DNA of 47,283 bases from Bacteroidaceae bacterium (GTDB taxonomy: Bacteria > Bacteroidota > Bacteroidia > Bacteroidales > Bacteroidaceae), in NCBI GenBank assembly GCA_017458585.1, contig JAFTAJ010000009.1:1-47283 (forward strand). The letters run 5' to 3'. This document shows, one piece after another, positions 7,155-15,666 of this stretch. Positions within the stretch are counted from its first letter, which is position 1; the number at the start of each line of letters is the position of its first letter. The notes beneath the pieces were generated by a model. That model did not search any database, had not been told where the DNA came from, and worked only from the letters and a program-made list of their open reading frames with translations. The position numbers were made by a program, and so were the translations under genes.

Positions 7155-8147
7155 ATGGCAGTTACAATTGCTGATATTCAGAAACTTCGCAAGCTCACCG
7201 GTGCCGGTATGAGCGACTGCAAGAAGGCTCTGGAGGAAACCAATAATGATATTGATGCCGCCGTTGAGGTAATCCGCGCTAAGGGTAAGGCTGTTGCCGC
7301 CAAGCGTTCCGACCGTGAGGCATCCGAGGGTTGTGTGCTCTGCAAGGCTGTTCCCGGTTTTGCTGCTACTATCGCCCTCAAGTGTGAGACCGACTTCGTG
7401 GCTAACAATGCTGACTTTATCAAGCTGACGCAGGACATCCTTGACCTCGCAATCGCCAACAAGTGCAAGACCCTCGACGAGGTGAAGGCACTGCCCATGG
7501 GCAATGGCGACGTAGCTCAGGCTGTTGTTGACCGCAGCGGTATCACTGGTGAGAAGATGGAGCTTGACGGTTACCTGACCATCGAGGGTGACAATATCTC
7601 CGTTTACAATCATCAGGGCAAGAACATGCTCTGCACCATGGTGCAGCTCTCTACTCCCGTAGGCGAGGCCGTTGGCCATCAGGTAGCCATGCAGGTGGCA
7701 GCCATGAATCCCGTTTCCATTTCTGAGGCCGATGTGCCTGAGCAGGTAAAGGAGAACGAGATGAAGGTGGCTGTCGAGAAGACCATCGAGGAGCAGGTAG
7801 AGAAGGCTGTACAGAACGCACTGAAGAAGGCCGGCTACAACCTCTACATCGCTGAGAACGAGGAGCATATCGCCGAGGGTATTGCCAAGGGCAACATCAC
7901 CGAGGCTCAGGCTGACGACATCCGTCGCATCAAGACCGAGACTGCTGCCCAGAAGCAGGCAAGCATGCCTCAGGAGATGGTGCAGAAGATTGCTCAGGGC
8001 CGCATGAACAAGTTCTACAAGGAGTCTTGCCTCCTCAATCAGGACTACATCATGGACGGCAGCAAGACCGTGTCCGCTTTCATCAAAGAGGCTGACAAGG
8101 ACTGCACCGTTACAGCATTCACCCGTTTCACTCTCCGCGCAGAGTAA
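7155..8147 (+). CDS. tsf: Translation elongation factor Ts
   Basis: A 330-residue nucleotide exchange factor for EF-Tu. The N-terminal UBA-like domain (ADIQKLRKLTGAGMSDCKKALEE) is intact, as is the core TDFVANN motif that inserts into EF-Tu; the C-terminal part with LLNQDYIMD is also normal. Bacteroidales EF-Ts proteins are of this length. It follows rpsB by 46 bp, and the block is closed by a strong terminator at 8169-8206. Confidence 0.96.
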   Translation: MAVTIADIQKLRKLTGAGMSDCKKALEETNNDIDAAVEVIRAKGKAVAAKRSDREASEGCVLCKAVPGFAATIALKCETDFVANNADFIKLTQDILDLAIANKCKTLDEVKALPMGNGDVAQAVVDRSGITGEKMELDGYLTIEGDNISVYNHQGKNMLCTMVQLSTPVGEAVGHQVAMQVAAMNPVSISEADVPEQVKENEMKVAVEKTIEEQVEKAVQNALKKAGYNLYIAENEEHIAEGIAKGNITEAQADDIRRIKTETAAQKQASMPQEMVQKIAQGRMNKFYKESCLLNQDYIMDGSKTVSAFIKEADKDCTVTAFTRFTLRAE

Positions 8148-8168
8148 AACACGGAAATAAATAGTAGT

Positions 8169-8206
8169 AAGGACACGGAATCTACCATTTCGTGTCCTTA
8201 TTTTTA
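8169..8206 (+). terminator. Rho-independent terminator after tsf
   Basis: The stem AAGGACACGGAAT paired with ATTTCGTGTCCTT (one mismatch) has a 5-nt loop and is followed by ATTTTTAT. It ends the rpsB-tsf transcript. Confidence 0.88.
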
Positions 8207-8235
8207 TGCCATAACCGCAGAAAGTTGTAATTTTG
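8205..8235 (+). promoter_or_regulatory. Promoter of the GH27 gene
   Basis: TAATTTTG at 8228-8235 fits TAnnTTTG. A weak upstream element TATG (8205-8208) lies 19 bp before it. Transcription would begin near 8242, so the entire leader would consist of the decamer array that follows. Confidence 0.6.
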
Positions 8236-8240
8236 CAGAA

Positions 8241-8330
8241 GAAGATAGAAGAAGATAGAAGTAGATAGAAGTAGATAGAAGTAGATAGAAGTAGATAAAG
8301 GTAGATAAAGGTAGATAAAGGTAGATAGAA
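8241..8330. repeat. Nine tandem decamers forming the 5' leader of the GH27 gene
   Basis: Nine exact-length 10-bp units follow one another: two GAAGATAGAA, three GTAGATAGAA, three GTAGATAAAG and one GTAGATAGAA. They end one base before the ATG at 8332. The array is purine-rich and would supply both leader and ribosome binding region. Confidence 0.92.
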
Positions 8331-8331
8331 G

Positions 8332-10107
8332 ATGAAAATACGCCATTATTTAACTTGTGTGATGCTGGTGGGCACTCTGGCTGCTGCGGCTCAGACCACC
8401 AAAGACGGCCCCACCATGGGCTGGAGCTCGTGGAACACTTACGGCATCAATATCAATGAGAACCTTATTCGTGTACAGGCCGACAATATGGTGAGCAAAG
8501 GCTTGCTGGGTGCGGGCTACCGCTACATCAACATCGATGACGGCTATTTCGGCAAGCGCGACACCATCACGGGCCAGCTCCTCACTCATCCCACACGCTT
8601 CCCCAATGGCCTTAAGGACCTCGTGGCATATATCCACAGCAAGGGGCTCAGGGCTGGCATCTACTCCGACGTAGGCTACAACACCTGCGGCTCGCAGGGC
8701 AGCGGCGACCCCTGGGGCATAGGCTCGGGCATGTATGACCATCAGGAGCAGGACATGCGTTGGTGGTTCGACGAGCTGGGCTTCGATTTTATAAAGGTCG
8801 ATTTCTGTGGAGGCATGCAGCTGCACGACCAGGACAACACGCTCACCGACCGTGTGCTCTACGGCATGTCGCTCGACGCCTTTGAGAAGATAGCCCGCGA
8901 GACAGGGCGCGACTCGCTGCGCTTCAATATCTGCCGCTGGTCCTATCCCGGCACTTGGGCTTACGGTCGTGCAGGCTCATGGCGCACCACTGGCGACATC
9001 TACTGCGCATGGGAGAGTGTGAAAGGCATCATCAAGACCAATCTGCCTCTCTCCGCCTTCTGCCGCAAAGGTCACTACAACGATATGGACATGCTTGAGG
9101 TAGGTCGCGGACTCACCACTGAGGAGGACCGCACCCATTTCTCCATGTGGTGCCTGATGAACTCGCCGTTGCTGATAGGCTGCGACCTGGCCTCCATCAA
9201 CAAGAACACGCTCAAGCTGCTTACCAACGCCGAGCTCATAGCTATCAACCAGGACACCCTCTACAAGCAGGCATACGTGGTGGATAATCAGGATGGCGTC
9301 TATCTCTTGGTTCGCGACATCATCAGTGCCTACGACACCATGCGCGTAGCAGCCGTCTATAACTCCACCGACGAGCAGGTCAACTACACGATGGACTTCG
9401 ACAAGCTAGACCTTGGCGGCAAGGTGAAGATACGCTCCATAACCTACGGCATGGATCTATCGCAGACATACGAGGGCAGCTATTCTCAGCGCATACCAGC
9501 CCATGCCACGCGAGTGTTCCGTCTGGATGCCCAGGAGCGCAAGGAACGCACCAACTACGAGGCAGAGACGGCCTACTTGCAGCAGTTTCACGAGAGCGGA
9601 GTGAACTCTGCCAGCTTCTCCAGTGCCGATGGCTGCTCGGGTGGCTACAAGGTGGGATGGCTCGGCAGTCGTCCTGAGAACGATATGCAGTGGCAGAACG
9701 TGTGGACTCGCGATGGCGGACGCTACAAGATAACCATCTGGTACTGCACAGGCCAGCAGCGCAAGTTCAGCCTTGACGTTAACGGCAAATTTGTCAAGAC
9801 CTTCACCGTCAACAACGGTAGCTGGGACACATCCTCCTCCGTCGATTGTGAGATAGAGCTGGAGCCGGGCGAAAACAATGTGCGCATATACAATTCTAGC
9901 GCATGGGCACCGGATATCGACCGTATGACACTCGAACTCATAGAGGCCCCTACGGGAATAGAGAATAGAACACAAAGAACAGATAATAGAGAACATGGAA
10001 TAGATAATGCTCAATTTTACGACCTCCAGGGTCGCCCGATAGCTAATCCCGACGCACTGCCGAAGGGTACGGTGTATATCCGCGACAAACAAAAGAAAAT
10101 GAAATAG
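8332..10107 (+). CDS. Secreted GH27 alpha-galactosidase with C-terminal carbohydrate-binding-like domain
   Basis: A 591-residue exported enzyme. A signal peptide (about residues 1-20, ending AAAQT) precedes a GH27 barrel beginning MGWSSWNTYG. Key residues are the nucleophile Asp157 in KVDFCGG, the probable acid/base Asp222 in SWRTTGDI, and the ligand-contacting Asp253 in NDMDMLEVG. A beta-sandwich follows the barrel. Residues from about 405 (YEAETAYL) to 540 look like a CBM35/CBM6-type module. The last stretch, YDLQGRPIANP...KGTVYI, resembles the short C-terminal tail found on many Prevotella exported proteins. The linker before it is made of the dispersed repeat at 9956-10009. The expected substrate is a terminal alpha-1,6-galactoside; alpha-N-acetylgalactosaminidase or isomalto-dextranase activity in the same family cannot be excluded. 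Confidence 0.88.
   Translation: MKIRHYLTCVMLVGTLAAAAQTTKDGPTMGWSSWNTYGININENLIRVQADNMVSKGLLGAGYRYINIDDGYFGKRDTITGQLLTHPTRFPNGLKDLVAYIHSKGLRAGIYSDVGYNTCGSQGSGDPWGIGSGMYDHQEQDMRWWFDELGFDFIKVDFCGGMQLHDQDNTLTDRVLYGMSLDAFEKIARETGRDSLRFNICRWSYPGTWAYGRAGSWRTTGDIYCAWESVKGIIKTNLPLSAFCRKGHYNDMDMLEVGRGLTTEEDRTHFSMWCLMNSPLLIGCDLASINKNTLKLLTNAELIAINQDTLYKQAYVVDNQDGVYLLVRDIISAYDTMRVAAVYNSTDEQVNYTMDFDKLDLGGKVKIRSITYGMDLSQTYEGSYSQRIPAHATRVFRLDAQERKERTNYEAETAYLQQFHESGVNSASFSSADGCSGGYKVGWLGSRPENDMQWQNVWTRDGGRYKITIWYCTGQQRKFSLDVNGKFVKTFTVNNGSWDTSSSVDCEIELEPGENNVRIYNSSAWAPDIDRMTLELIEAPTGIENRTQRTDNREHGIDNAQFYDLQGRPIANPDALPKGTVYIRDKQKKMK
9956..10009. repeat. AATAGAGAA/GAACA repeats inside the GH27 gene
   Basis: An A/G-rich run of degenerate AATAGAGAA-type units encodes the Asn/Arg/Thr-rich linker between the carbohydrate-binding-like domain and the C-terminal tail, without breaking the frame. 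Confidence 0.65.
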
Positions 10108-10111
10108 TGGC

Positions 10112-10136
10112 TGTGGGCACGGCTTTGCCGTTTTTC
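10112..10136 (+). terminator. Probable terminator after the GH27 gene
   Basis: A short GC-rich stem, ACGGC-TTT-GCCGT, is followed by TTTTTCTG. It is small but well placed between the GH27 stop and the yidC promoter. Confidence 0.55.
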
Positions 10137-10171
10137 TGCACGATTATAGGCCATATCCGAACATTTTTTCC

Positions 10172-10179
10172 TATCTTTG
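10172..10179 (+). promoter_or_regulatory. Promoter -7 element of yidC
   Basis: TATCTTTG matches TAnnTTTG. No clear TTTG is seen 19-21 bp upstream. Transcription would start near 10186, leaving a leader of about 45 nt. Confidence 0.6.
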
Positions 10180-10231
10180 TAGGCTGAAAATAAAATAACA
10201 AATAATCAAAAGACTTTTTTTACCTTATACT

Positions 10232-12103
10232 ATGAACAGAGATACACTTATAGGTATAGTGCTGATTGCAGCTGTGATTATCGGTTTTGGTATTATCAAC
10301 CAGCCCTCGCAGGAGGAGATTGCCGCCATGCGCGAGGCTGACAGCATTGCGCAGGTGGAGCAGAAGCTGGCTGACATAAAGGCACAGATAGAGGCCGACA
10401 GTATTATGAAGGCTAAGGCCGACACGGCTGCTCTCGACACCAATTCGCTCTTCGGCACCTCCATGCATGGCAGCGAGCAGACACTCAAGCTGCAGAACAG
10501 CCTCGTCACCCTCGACATCAACACTCACGGTGGTGTGATTAGCAAGGCAGTGCTCAAGGAGTTCAAGAATCAGGAGAAGCAGCCCGTGGTGCTGTTTGAT
10601 GAGAACAACTCGTCGCTCAACTTCGCGCTGGCCATGAAGCAGGAGAACCTCAACACTAAGGATATCTACTTCGAACCCTCCGCAGCCTCCGACTCCACGC
10701 TGACGCTTACCGCACAAGGAGCTAACGGCAGCGAGCTGCAGATAGTCTATCGCCTCCGCCACGAGAGCTATATGGTAGATATGACGCTCAGCGCCAAGGG
10801 GATGGACAACTTCTTCGACCCTGGCCGCAGAGAGGTAATCGTGGAGTGGACCGACAGCCTCACCCAGCAGGAGAGGGGCTACCGCTTTGAGCAGCAGCGC
10901 TCCTATATCACTTATAAGGAGAAGGGTGAGGGCACCGACTACCTGCGCGCCGAGATAGCCAAGAGCGAGCAGATAGCCGAGACACTCGACTGGGTGGCCT
11001 TCAAGAATCAGTTCTTCAGTTATGTGCTCATCAGCTACGAGGACTTCCACGATGTGACCCTCGCAACCGACCCTCTGCCGCAGGGCAGCGGCTACCTCAG
11101 CCACTACTCGGCGCAGATGAAGACGGCCTTTGACCCCTCGGGCACCAAGCCCACGAGGATGCAGCTATATATTGGCCCCAACAAGTACCGACTGCTGCAG
11201 AAGATGAACGCCAATTCCATCGACGGGCGCGACTTGGAGCTGCAGGAGCTGGTGTACCTCGGATGGCCGCTGTTTAAGTATATCAACCGCTACATCACCA
11301 TCTATCTCTTCGACGGTCTCACAGCTATCGGACTCTCGATGGGACTGGTGCTGCTGGTTATCACCATCATACTGAAAATCATTGTATATCCTGCCACCAA
11401 GAAGAGCTACCTCTCCAGCGCCAAGATGCGTGTGCTGAGGCCCAAGGTGGAGGAGATAAGCAAGAAATATCCCAATAAAGAGGACTCGCTCAAGAAGCAG
11501 CAGGAGATGATGCAGCTTTACAGCCAATATGGCGCCAATCCCATGGGCGGCTGTCTGCCGATGCTGATACAGATGCCTATCTGGATTGCGATGTTCAACT
11601 TTGTGCCTAACGCTATCGAGTTGCGCCAGCAGCCGTTCCTGTGGGCCGACGACCTCTCCACCTACGAGAATATCCTCACATGGAAGGAGCCCATCTGGGG
11701 TATCGGCGACCACCTGAGTATCTTCTGTGTGCTGTTCTGCGTAAGCAACCTGCTCTACTCGTGGCTCAACATGAGGATGCAGAAGGACACTATGGCTATG
11801 CAGGGCGGTGGCGGCCAGATGAAGATGATGCAGTGGATGATGATGCTCATGCCTGTGGTGTTCTTCTTCATCTTCAACGACTACGGCTCGGGCCTCAACT
11901 ACTACTACTTCATCTCCCTCTTCGGCTCGGCACTGACGATGTGGTTCCTGCGCTGGCGCACTGATGATGCGAAACTGTTGCAGAAACTGGAGGAAAACTA
12001 CCGCAAGAATAAGGATAACCCCAAGAAGATGTCTGGCTTCGCTGCCCGCATGAAGGCTATGCAGGAGATGCAGGAGCGTCAGCGCCAGCAGCGCCGGAGG
12101 TAA
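10232..12103 (+). CDS. yidC: Membrane protein insertase YidC
   Basis: A 623-residue inner-membrane insertase/chaperone that inserts and folds membrane proteins, with or without SecYEG. The first helix (IGIVLIAAVIIGFGIINQP) is followed by a large periplasmic beta domain (about 60-350). The conserved five-helix core comes next: the YPATKKSYLSSAKMRVLRPKVEEI cytoplasmic region, then MGGCLPMLIQMPIWIAMF and later helices. The tail is basic (RQRQQRRR). The length matches Bacteroidetes YidC. It has its own promoter and is followed by a repeat-filled spacer. Confidence 0.96.
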   Translation: MNRDTLIGIVLIAAVIIGFGIINQPSQEEIAAMREADSIAQVEQKLADIKAQIEADSIMKAKADTAALDTNSLFGTSMHGSEQTLKLQNSLVTLDINTHGGVISKAVLKEFKNQEKQPVVLFDENNSSLNFALAMKQENLNTKDIYFEPSAASDSTLTLTAQGANGSELQIVYRLRHESYMVDMTLSAKGMDNFFDPGRREVIVEWTDSLTQQERGYRFEQQRSYITYKEKGEGTDYLRAEIAKSEQIAETLDWVAFKNQFFSYVLISYEDFHDVTLATDPLPQGSGYLSHYSAQMKTAFDPSGTKPTRMQLYIGPNKYRLLQKMNANSIDGRDLELQELVYLGWPLFKYINRYITIYLFDGLTAIGLSMGLVLLVITIILKIIVYPATKKSYLSSAKMRVLRPKVEEISKKYPNKEDSLKKQQEMMQLYSQYGANPMGGCLPMLIQMPIWIAMFNFVPNAIELRQQPFLWADDLSTYENILTWKEPIWGIGDHLSIFCVLFCVSNLLYSWLNMRMQKDTMAMQGGGGQMKMMQWMMMLMPVVFFFIFNDYGSGLNYYYFISLFGSALTMWFLRWRTDDAKLLQKLEENYRKNKDNPKKMSGFAARMKAMQEMQERQRQQRRR

Positions 12104-12198
12104 TTGAAGAATTGAAGATTGACACACCCCATCCCCCTTACGGGGACTTCCCCTAACTTAGGGGCAGAAGGATTGAAGGATTGAAGGATTGAAGAATT
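12104..12198. repeat. Mixed repeats between yidC and the DPP5-like gene
   Basis: Units of the GAATTGAAG type (12104-12118), a C/G-run palindrome (12126-12165) and four GGATTGAA(G) units (12171-12196) fill the spacer right up to the next ATG. No convincing ribosome binding site separates the last unit from the start. Confidence 0.75.
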
Positions 12199-14349
12199 AT
12201 GAAAAAGTTTTTTGTAGTATTATTAGCAGCAATCAGCATGACAACCGTTAATGCGGCGGCTGACGTGATAGGCCGCAACACCAGTGTGATAAAATCCGAC
12301 CTCATGACCCCCGAGGTGCTATGGGCTATGGGTCGTATCGGCGCAGTCAACGCCAGTGCCGACGGCAGCAAGATAGTCTATAATGTGACATACTACAGTG
12401 TGCCGCAGGACAAGAGCCGCTCTGTGCTCTACCTCATGGATGTCAAGACCTGCAAGTCCACGCAGTTGACCAACGACACCAACTCGGAGAACGGTGCAGT
12501 ATTCTTCGACAACGACCGCCAGATTCTCTTCCTCTGCGGTGGCAAGCTCTGTGCCATGAATACCGATGGCTCCAACCGTCGCGAGCTGTCCACTACCAAG
12601 GCTGACGAGGACATCGATGAGTTTCTCCTCTCGCCCGACGGCAAGAAGATTGTCCTTATCCGCCAAGTGGAGAGCACTACCTCCATACAGAAGAACCCCG
12701 ATGACCTGCCCAAGACTACGGGTATGGTTATCAACGATATGATGTACAAGCACTGGGACCACTTTGTGAAGACTATACCACATCCTTTTGTGGCTGACTT
12801 CAGTGTCAGCGGAGTGGGGCAGGAGACCGATGTGCTGGAGGGTGAGCCCTACGAGTGCCCCATGCTGCCTTTCGGCGGTGTGGAAGAGCTCAGCTGGAGC
12901 CCCGACAGCAAGCAGCTGGCCTACACCTGCCGCAAGAAAGTGGGCAAGGCTTACTCTATGTCCACCGATAGCGACATCTTCCTCTACGACCTCGCCACCG
13001 GCAGCACCACTAACCTCTGCAAGCCCGCAGGGTGGGTGGAGCCTGAGACCGACGACACTCGCAGCTATGAGGACCAGGCCATCAACCATCTTGCCGAGGA
13101 CTGCAACGTGGGCTACGACCAAGACCCCCAGTTCTCTCCCGACGGCAAATACATAGCATGGCTCTCCATGGAGCGCGACGGCTATGAGTCCGACCGTCTG
13201 CGACTGTGCATCTATGACTTCGCTACCGGCAAGAAACAGTATGTGACTGAGAGCTTTGAGTCTGGCGTTGACACCTATTGCTGGGCACCCGACAATAACA
13301 CACTTTACTTCTCTGGCACATGGCACGGCACCAACCAGATATACTCCACCAACCTGAAGGGTGAAGTCAAGCAGCTCAGCAAGGGAGACTTCGACCACAC
13401 AGTGCAGTGCTTGCTGTCCGATGGCAGGCAGTTGGTTATCAAGCGTCACTCCATGAGCGAGGCCGACGAGGTGTATCTGCTTGATATCAAGGGTAAGCCA
13501 GAGAAGAACATCACTCAGCTCACCCACGAGAATGCATATTTCCATGACAATCTGGCAATTGGCGAGGTTAAGGAGCGCTGGGTTGAGACTACCGATGGCA
13601 AGCAGATGCAGTGCTGGGTAATCTATCCGCCTCATTTTGATCCTAGCAAGAAATATCCTGCCTTGCTTTTCTGCGAGGGCGGCCCACAGAGCGCAGTAAG
13701 TCAGTTCTGGAGCTATCGCTGGAACTTCCAGCTGATGGCAGCACAGGGCTACATCGTCATAGCCCCCGCCCGTCGTGGTGTTCCCGGTTTCGGCATGGAG
13801 TGGCTGGAGGAGATTAGTGGCGACTATGCAGGACAATGCCAGCGCGACCTGCTCTCCGGCATAGATGACTTGTGCAAGGAGCCGTATGTTGACAAGGACC
13901 GTTTGGGCTGCGTAGGCGCCAGCTTTGGCGGCTACAGCGTATATTGGCTCGCTGGCCATCACGAGGGTCGCTTCAAGGCATTCATCGCCCACGATGGCAT
14001 CTACAACGAGGCGCAGCAGTATGTGGAGACCGATGAGCTGTGGTTCCCCAACTGGGACCTCAAGGCAGCTCCGTGGCGCAAGGATATAGCTGCCGCTCAG
14101 GCTACGTATAACGACTCTCCGCATCTCAGTGTAGATAAGTGGGACACACCCATCCTCTGTATTCACGGCATGAAGGACTACCGCATTATGTTCACCCAGG
14201 CAGAGTCAGCCTTCCAGGCAGCCAAGATGCGCGGCATACCCGCCCAGCTTTTGCTCCTGCCCGACGAGAACCACTGGGTGCTCCATCCCCAGGATGGCAT
14301 ACTGTGGCAGCGCACCTTCTTCGGCTGGCTCGACCGCTGGCTTAAGTAA
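12199..14349 (+). CDS. dpp5: DPP5-like S9 dipeptidyl peptidase
   Basis: A 716-residue exported prolyl-oligopeptidase-family enzyme. A signal peptide (MKKFFVVLLAAISMTTVNAAA) is followed by a beta-propeller (about 40-440) and an alpha/beta-hydrolase domain. The catalytic triad is Ser575 in GASFGGYSV, Asp660 in HGMKDYRI and His692 in DENHWVLHP. Many segments match Porphyromonas gingivalis DPP5 as I remember it: MYKHWDHFVKTIPHPF, EGEPYE, WISMERDGYESD-like and FFGWLDRWLK. DPP5 releases dipeptides with hydrophobic residues at P1 and acts in the periplasm on imported oligopeptides. The gene stands alone between repeat spacers. Confidence 0.88.
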   Translation: MKKFFVVLLAAISMTTVNAAADVIGRNTSVIKSDLMTPEVLWAMGRIGAVNASADGSKIVYNVTYYSVPQDKSRSVLYLMDVKTCKSTQLTNDTNSENGAVFFDNDRQILFLCGGKLCAMNTDGSNRRELSTTKADEDIDEFLLSPDGKKIVLIRQVESTTSIQKNPDDLPKTTGMVINDMMYKHWDHFVKTIPHPFVADFSVSGVGQETDVLEGEPYECPMLPFGGVEELSWSPDSKQLAYTCRKKVGKAYSMSTDSDIFLYDLATGSTTNLCKPAGWVEPETDDTRSYEDQAINHLAEDCNVGYDQDPQFSPDGKYIAWLSMERDGYESDRLRLCIYDFATGKKQYVTESFESGVDTYCWAPDNNTLYFSGTWHGTNQIYSTNLKGEVKQLSKGDFDHTVQCLLSDGRQLVIKRHSMSEADEVYLLDIKGKPEKNITQLTHENAYFHDNLAIGEVKERWVETTDGKQMQCWVIYPPHFDPSKKYPALLFCEGGPQSAVSQFWSYRWNFQLMAAQGYIVIAPARRGVPGFGMEWLEEISGDYAGQCQRDLLSGIDDLCKEPYVDKDRLGCVGASFGGYSVYWLAGHHEGRFKAFIAHDGIYNEAQQYVETDELWFPNWDLKAAPWRKDIAAAQATYNDSPHLSVDKWDTPILCIHGMKDYRIMFTQAESAFQAAKMRGIPAQLLLLPDENHWVLHPQDGILWQRTFFGWLDRWLK

Positions 14350-14350
14350 A

Positions 14351-14477
14351 GGTTAAAGGTTAAAGGTTATAGGTTATAGGTTATAGGTTAGAGATATATC
14401 ACTCCTAATTCCTAACTCCTAATTCCTAATTCCTCACTCCTAATTCCTAATTCCTAATGTCTAATTTCTAATTTTTC
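14351..14477. repeat. GGTTATA and CTAATTC tandem repeats
   Basis: Two kinds of 7-bp repeat lie back to back: about six of AGGTTAT/AAGGTTA (14351-14388), then about ten of CTAATTC/CTAACTC (14399-14475). They run to the glycosyltransferase start. Confidence 0.85.
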
Positions 14478-14479
14478 TA

Positions 14480-15379
14480 GTGTTCTCGATTGTAATATCC
14501 GTATTCAACTACGACTGCACCGAGCTGGTGAAGGAACTCATCCATTCCTGTTCCTTCGCCAAGATTGATTACGAGATAATCGTGGGCAACGACTGTAGCA
14601 CCGACCCCGCAGTGCTGGAGGCTCTGAAGGCTATCGATAAGATGCCCCGTTGCCGCGTCTTCAACGAGGAGCACAATGTAGGTAAGGCCTACATGCTCTA
14701 CCATCTGGCCGACATTGCCGTCTATCCCTACCTTATTATAATAGATAGCGACGCACGCCTTCTGAGGGATGACTACATAGAGCGCTATCTTCAGGCCGCA
14801 GCAGGCCATGATGTGGTGTCAGGCCATGTGGTGGTGCTGAAGGAGGCCTTGCGTGCTGACAATCAGCTGCGCTATCGCTATGAGTTTGCTGCTGAGGGGG
14901 AGCGTGCCCTTGACTACCGTCGCAAGCATCCCTACAAGAATCTCTGCACCATCAATCTGCTCATCAAGCGCAGCATCTTCCTTGCCACGCCCTTCCCCAA
15001 GGACTGCTACCAGTACGGCTACGAGGACACCATCCTTGGCATCGACCTGCAGCAGATGGGCGTGGAGATATACCATATCGACAATCCCCTCATTCACAAT
15101 CAGATCGACTCCAACCAGTCGTTCATCGCCAAGACCCAAAAAGCGCTGCATGTGCTGGCCGGCATTGCCCCCTTCTATCAGGAGCGCATACGCATCTCGG
15201 CCACAGCCCTTAAGCTTCGGCGTTGGCATCTGCTATGGGCTGTACGCCTATGGCACAGACTCTTTGGAGCTTTAGAGCGTCGCATCCTGCTCAAGCATCC
15301 CACCATCACACTCTTCAACATCTATAAACTGGGCTACTTCTCCATATTGCTAAAAGCAAGAGTGGGGGAGGAGGTATAG
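14480..15379 (+). CDS. Family 2 glycosyltransferase
   Basis: A 299-residue GT-A fold enzyme. FSIVISVFNYD at the N-terminus is the nucleotide-sugar binding strand, NDCSTD follows, and IIIDSDAR provides the DxD-type metal site. A later YGYEDTILGIDL resembles the acceptor-side ED motif. The start is GTG at 14480; the nearest upstream ATG is closed by a stop within four codons. No transmembrane segment is evident. The sugar donor and the acceptor (LPS, glycan or protein) cannot be told. No other glycan genes adjoin it. Confidence 0.85.
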   Translation: MFSIVISVFNYDCTELVKELIHSCSFAKIDYEIIVGNDCSTDPAVLEALKAIDKMPRCRVFNEEHNVGKAYMLYHLADIAVYPYLIIIDSDARLLRDDYIERYLQAAAGHDVVSGHVVVLKEALRADNQLRYRYEFAAEGERALDYRRKHPYKNLCTINLLIKRSIFLATPFPKDCYQYGYEDTILGIDLQQMGVEIYHIDNPLIHNQIDSNQSFIAKTQKALHVLAGIAPFYQERIRISATALKLRRWHLLWAVRLWHRLFGALERRILLKHPTITLFNIYKLGYFSILLKARVGEEV

Positions 15380-15383
15380 GGAC

Positions 15384-15544
15384 AAAAAAAGGGGTTGCAT
15401 CGGTGGATGTGATGAAACTCCTAGAAAGAAAGGATTTGAGTGCTCCCATATTGCGGGTTTCCCGAAGGCATGCCGTTAATATGGAAAACGGTCTCGGAAG
15501 AAGTAAAATTAAATGACGAGTATCCCAATCAGACCGATACAACC
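15384..15544 (-). ncRNA. 6S-like small RNA (probable SsrS)
   Basis: On the minus strand a promoter is followed by about 161 nt whose two ends pair. Positions 15533-15544 (GGTTGTATCGGT) pair with 15393-15404 (ACCGATGCAACC), 12 bp with a single G-U, and a run of seven U follows. Inside, TGAT/ATCA and GATACTC/GAGTTTC extend the stem. Two unpaired pyrimidine-rich strands then face each other as a large central bubble, and a long terminal hairpin (TTTCCATATT/AATATGGGAG, capped by CGG/CCG) closes the molecule. This closing stem, bubble and terminal stem is the architecture of 6S RNA, which mimics an open promoter and binds the housekeeping RNA polymerase. Assignment to 6S is an inference from shape, size and context; that it is a structured RNA is strongly supported. 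Confidence 0.7.
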
Positions 15545-15548
15545 ACTG

Positions 15549-15579
15549 CAAAGATACTACATAAATTTGAAACACCAAG
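15549..15579 (-). promoter_or_regulatory. Promoter of the 6S-like RNA
   Basis: On the minus strand TATCTTTG (15549-15556) fits TAnnTTTG, and CTTG (15576-15579) lies 19 bp upstream. The predicted start, 15541-15544, coincides with the 5' end of the closing stem of the RNA. Confidence 0.72.
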
Positions 15580-15605
15580 GAAAAATACAAAAAAATCGTG
15601 TTTTT

Positions 15606-15662
15606 AATTCCCAATTCCTAATTTCCCATTTCTAATTCCTCATTTCTAATTTCTAATTTTTA
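15606..15662. repeat. CTAATTC/CTAATTT repeats before the TonB receptor
   Basis: About eight degenerate 7-bp units (CTAATTT, CTAATTC, CCCATTT) end four bases before the ATG at 15667. They belong to the family seen at 14399-14475, 33966-34010 and 25973-25996. Confidence 0.8.
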
Positions 15663-15666
15663 AATC

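Noticed and set aside
15380-15666. Cobalamin riboswitch upstream of the TonB receptor
   Set aside because: The receptor type suggested one, but no B12 box or conserved core is present; the structured segment is a minus-strand RNA with its own promoter.
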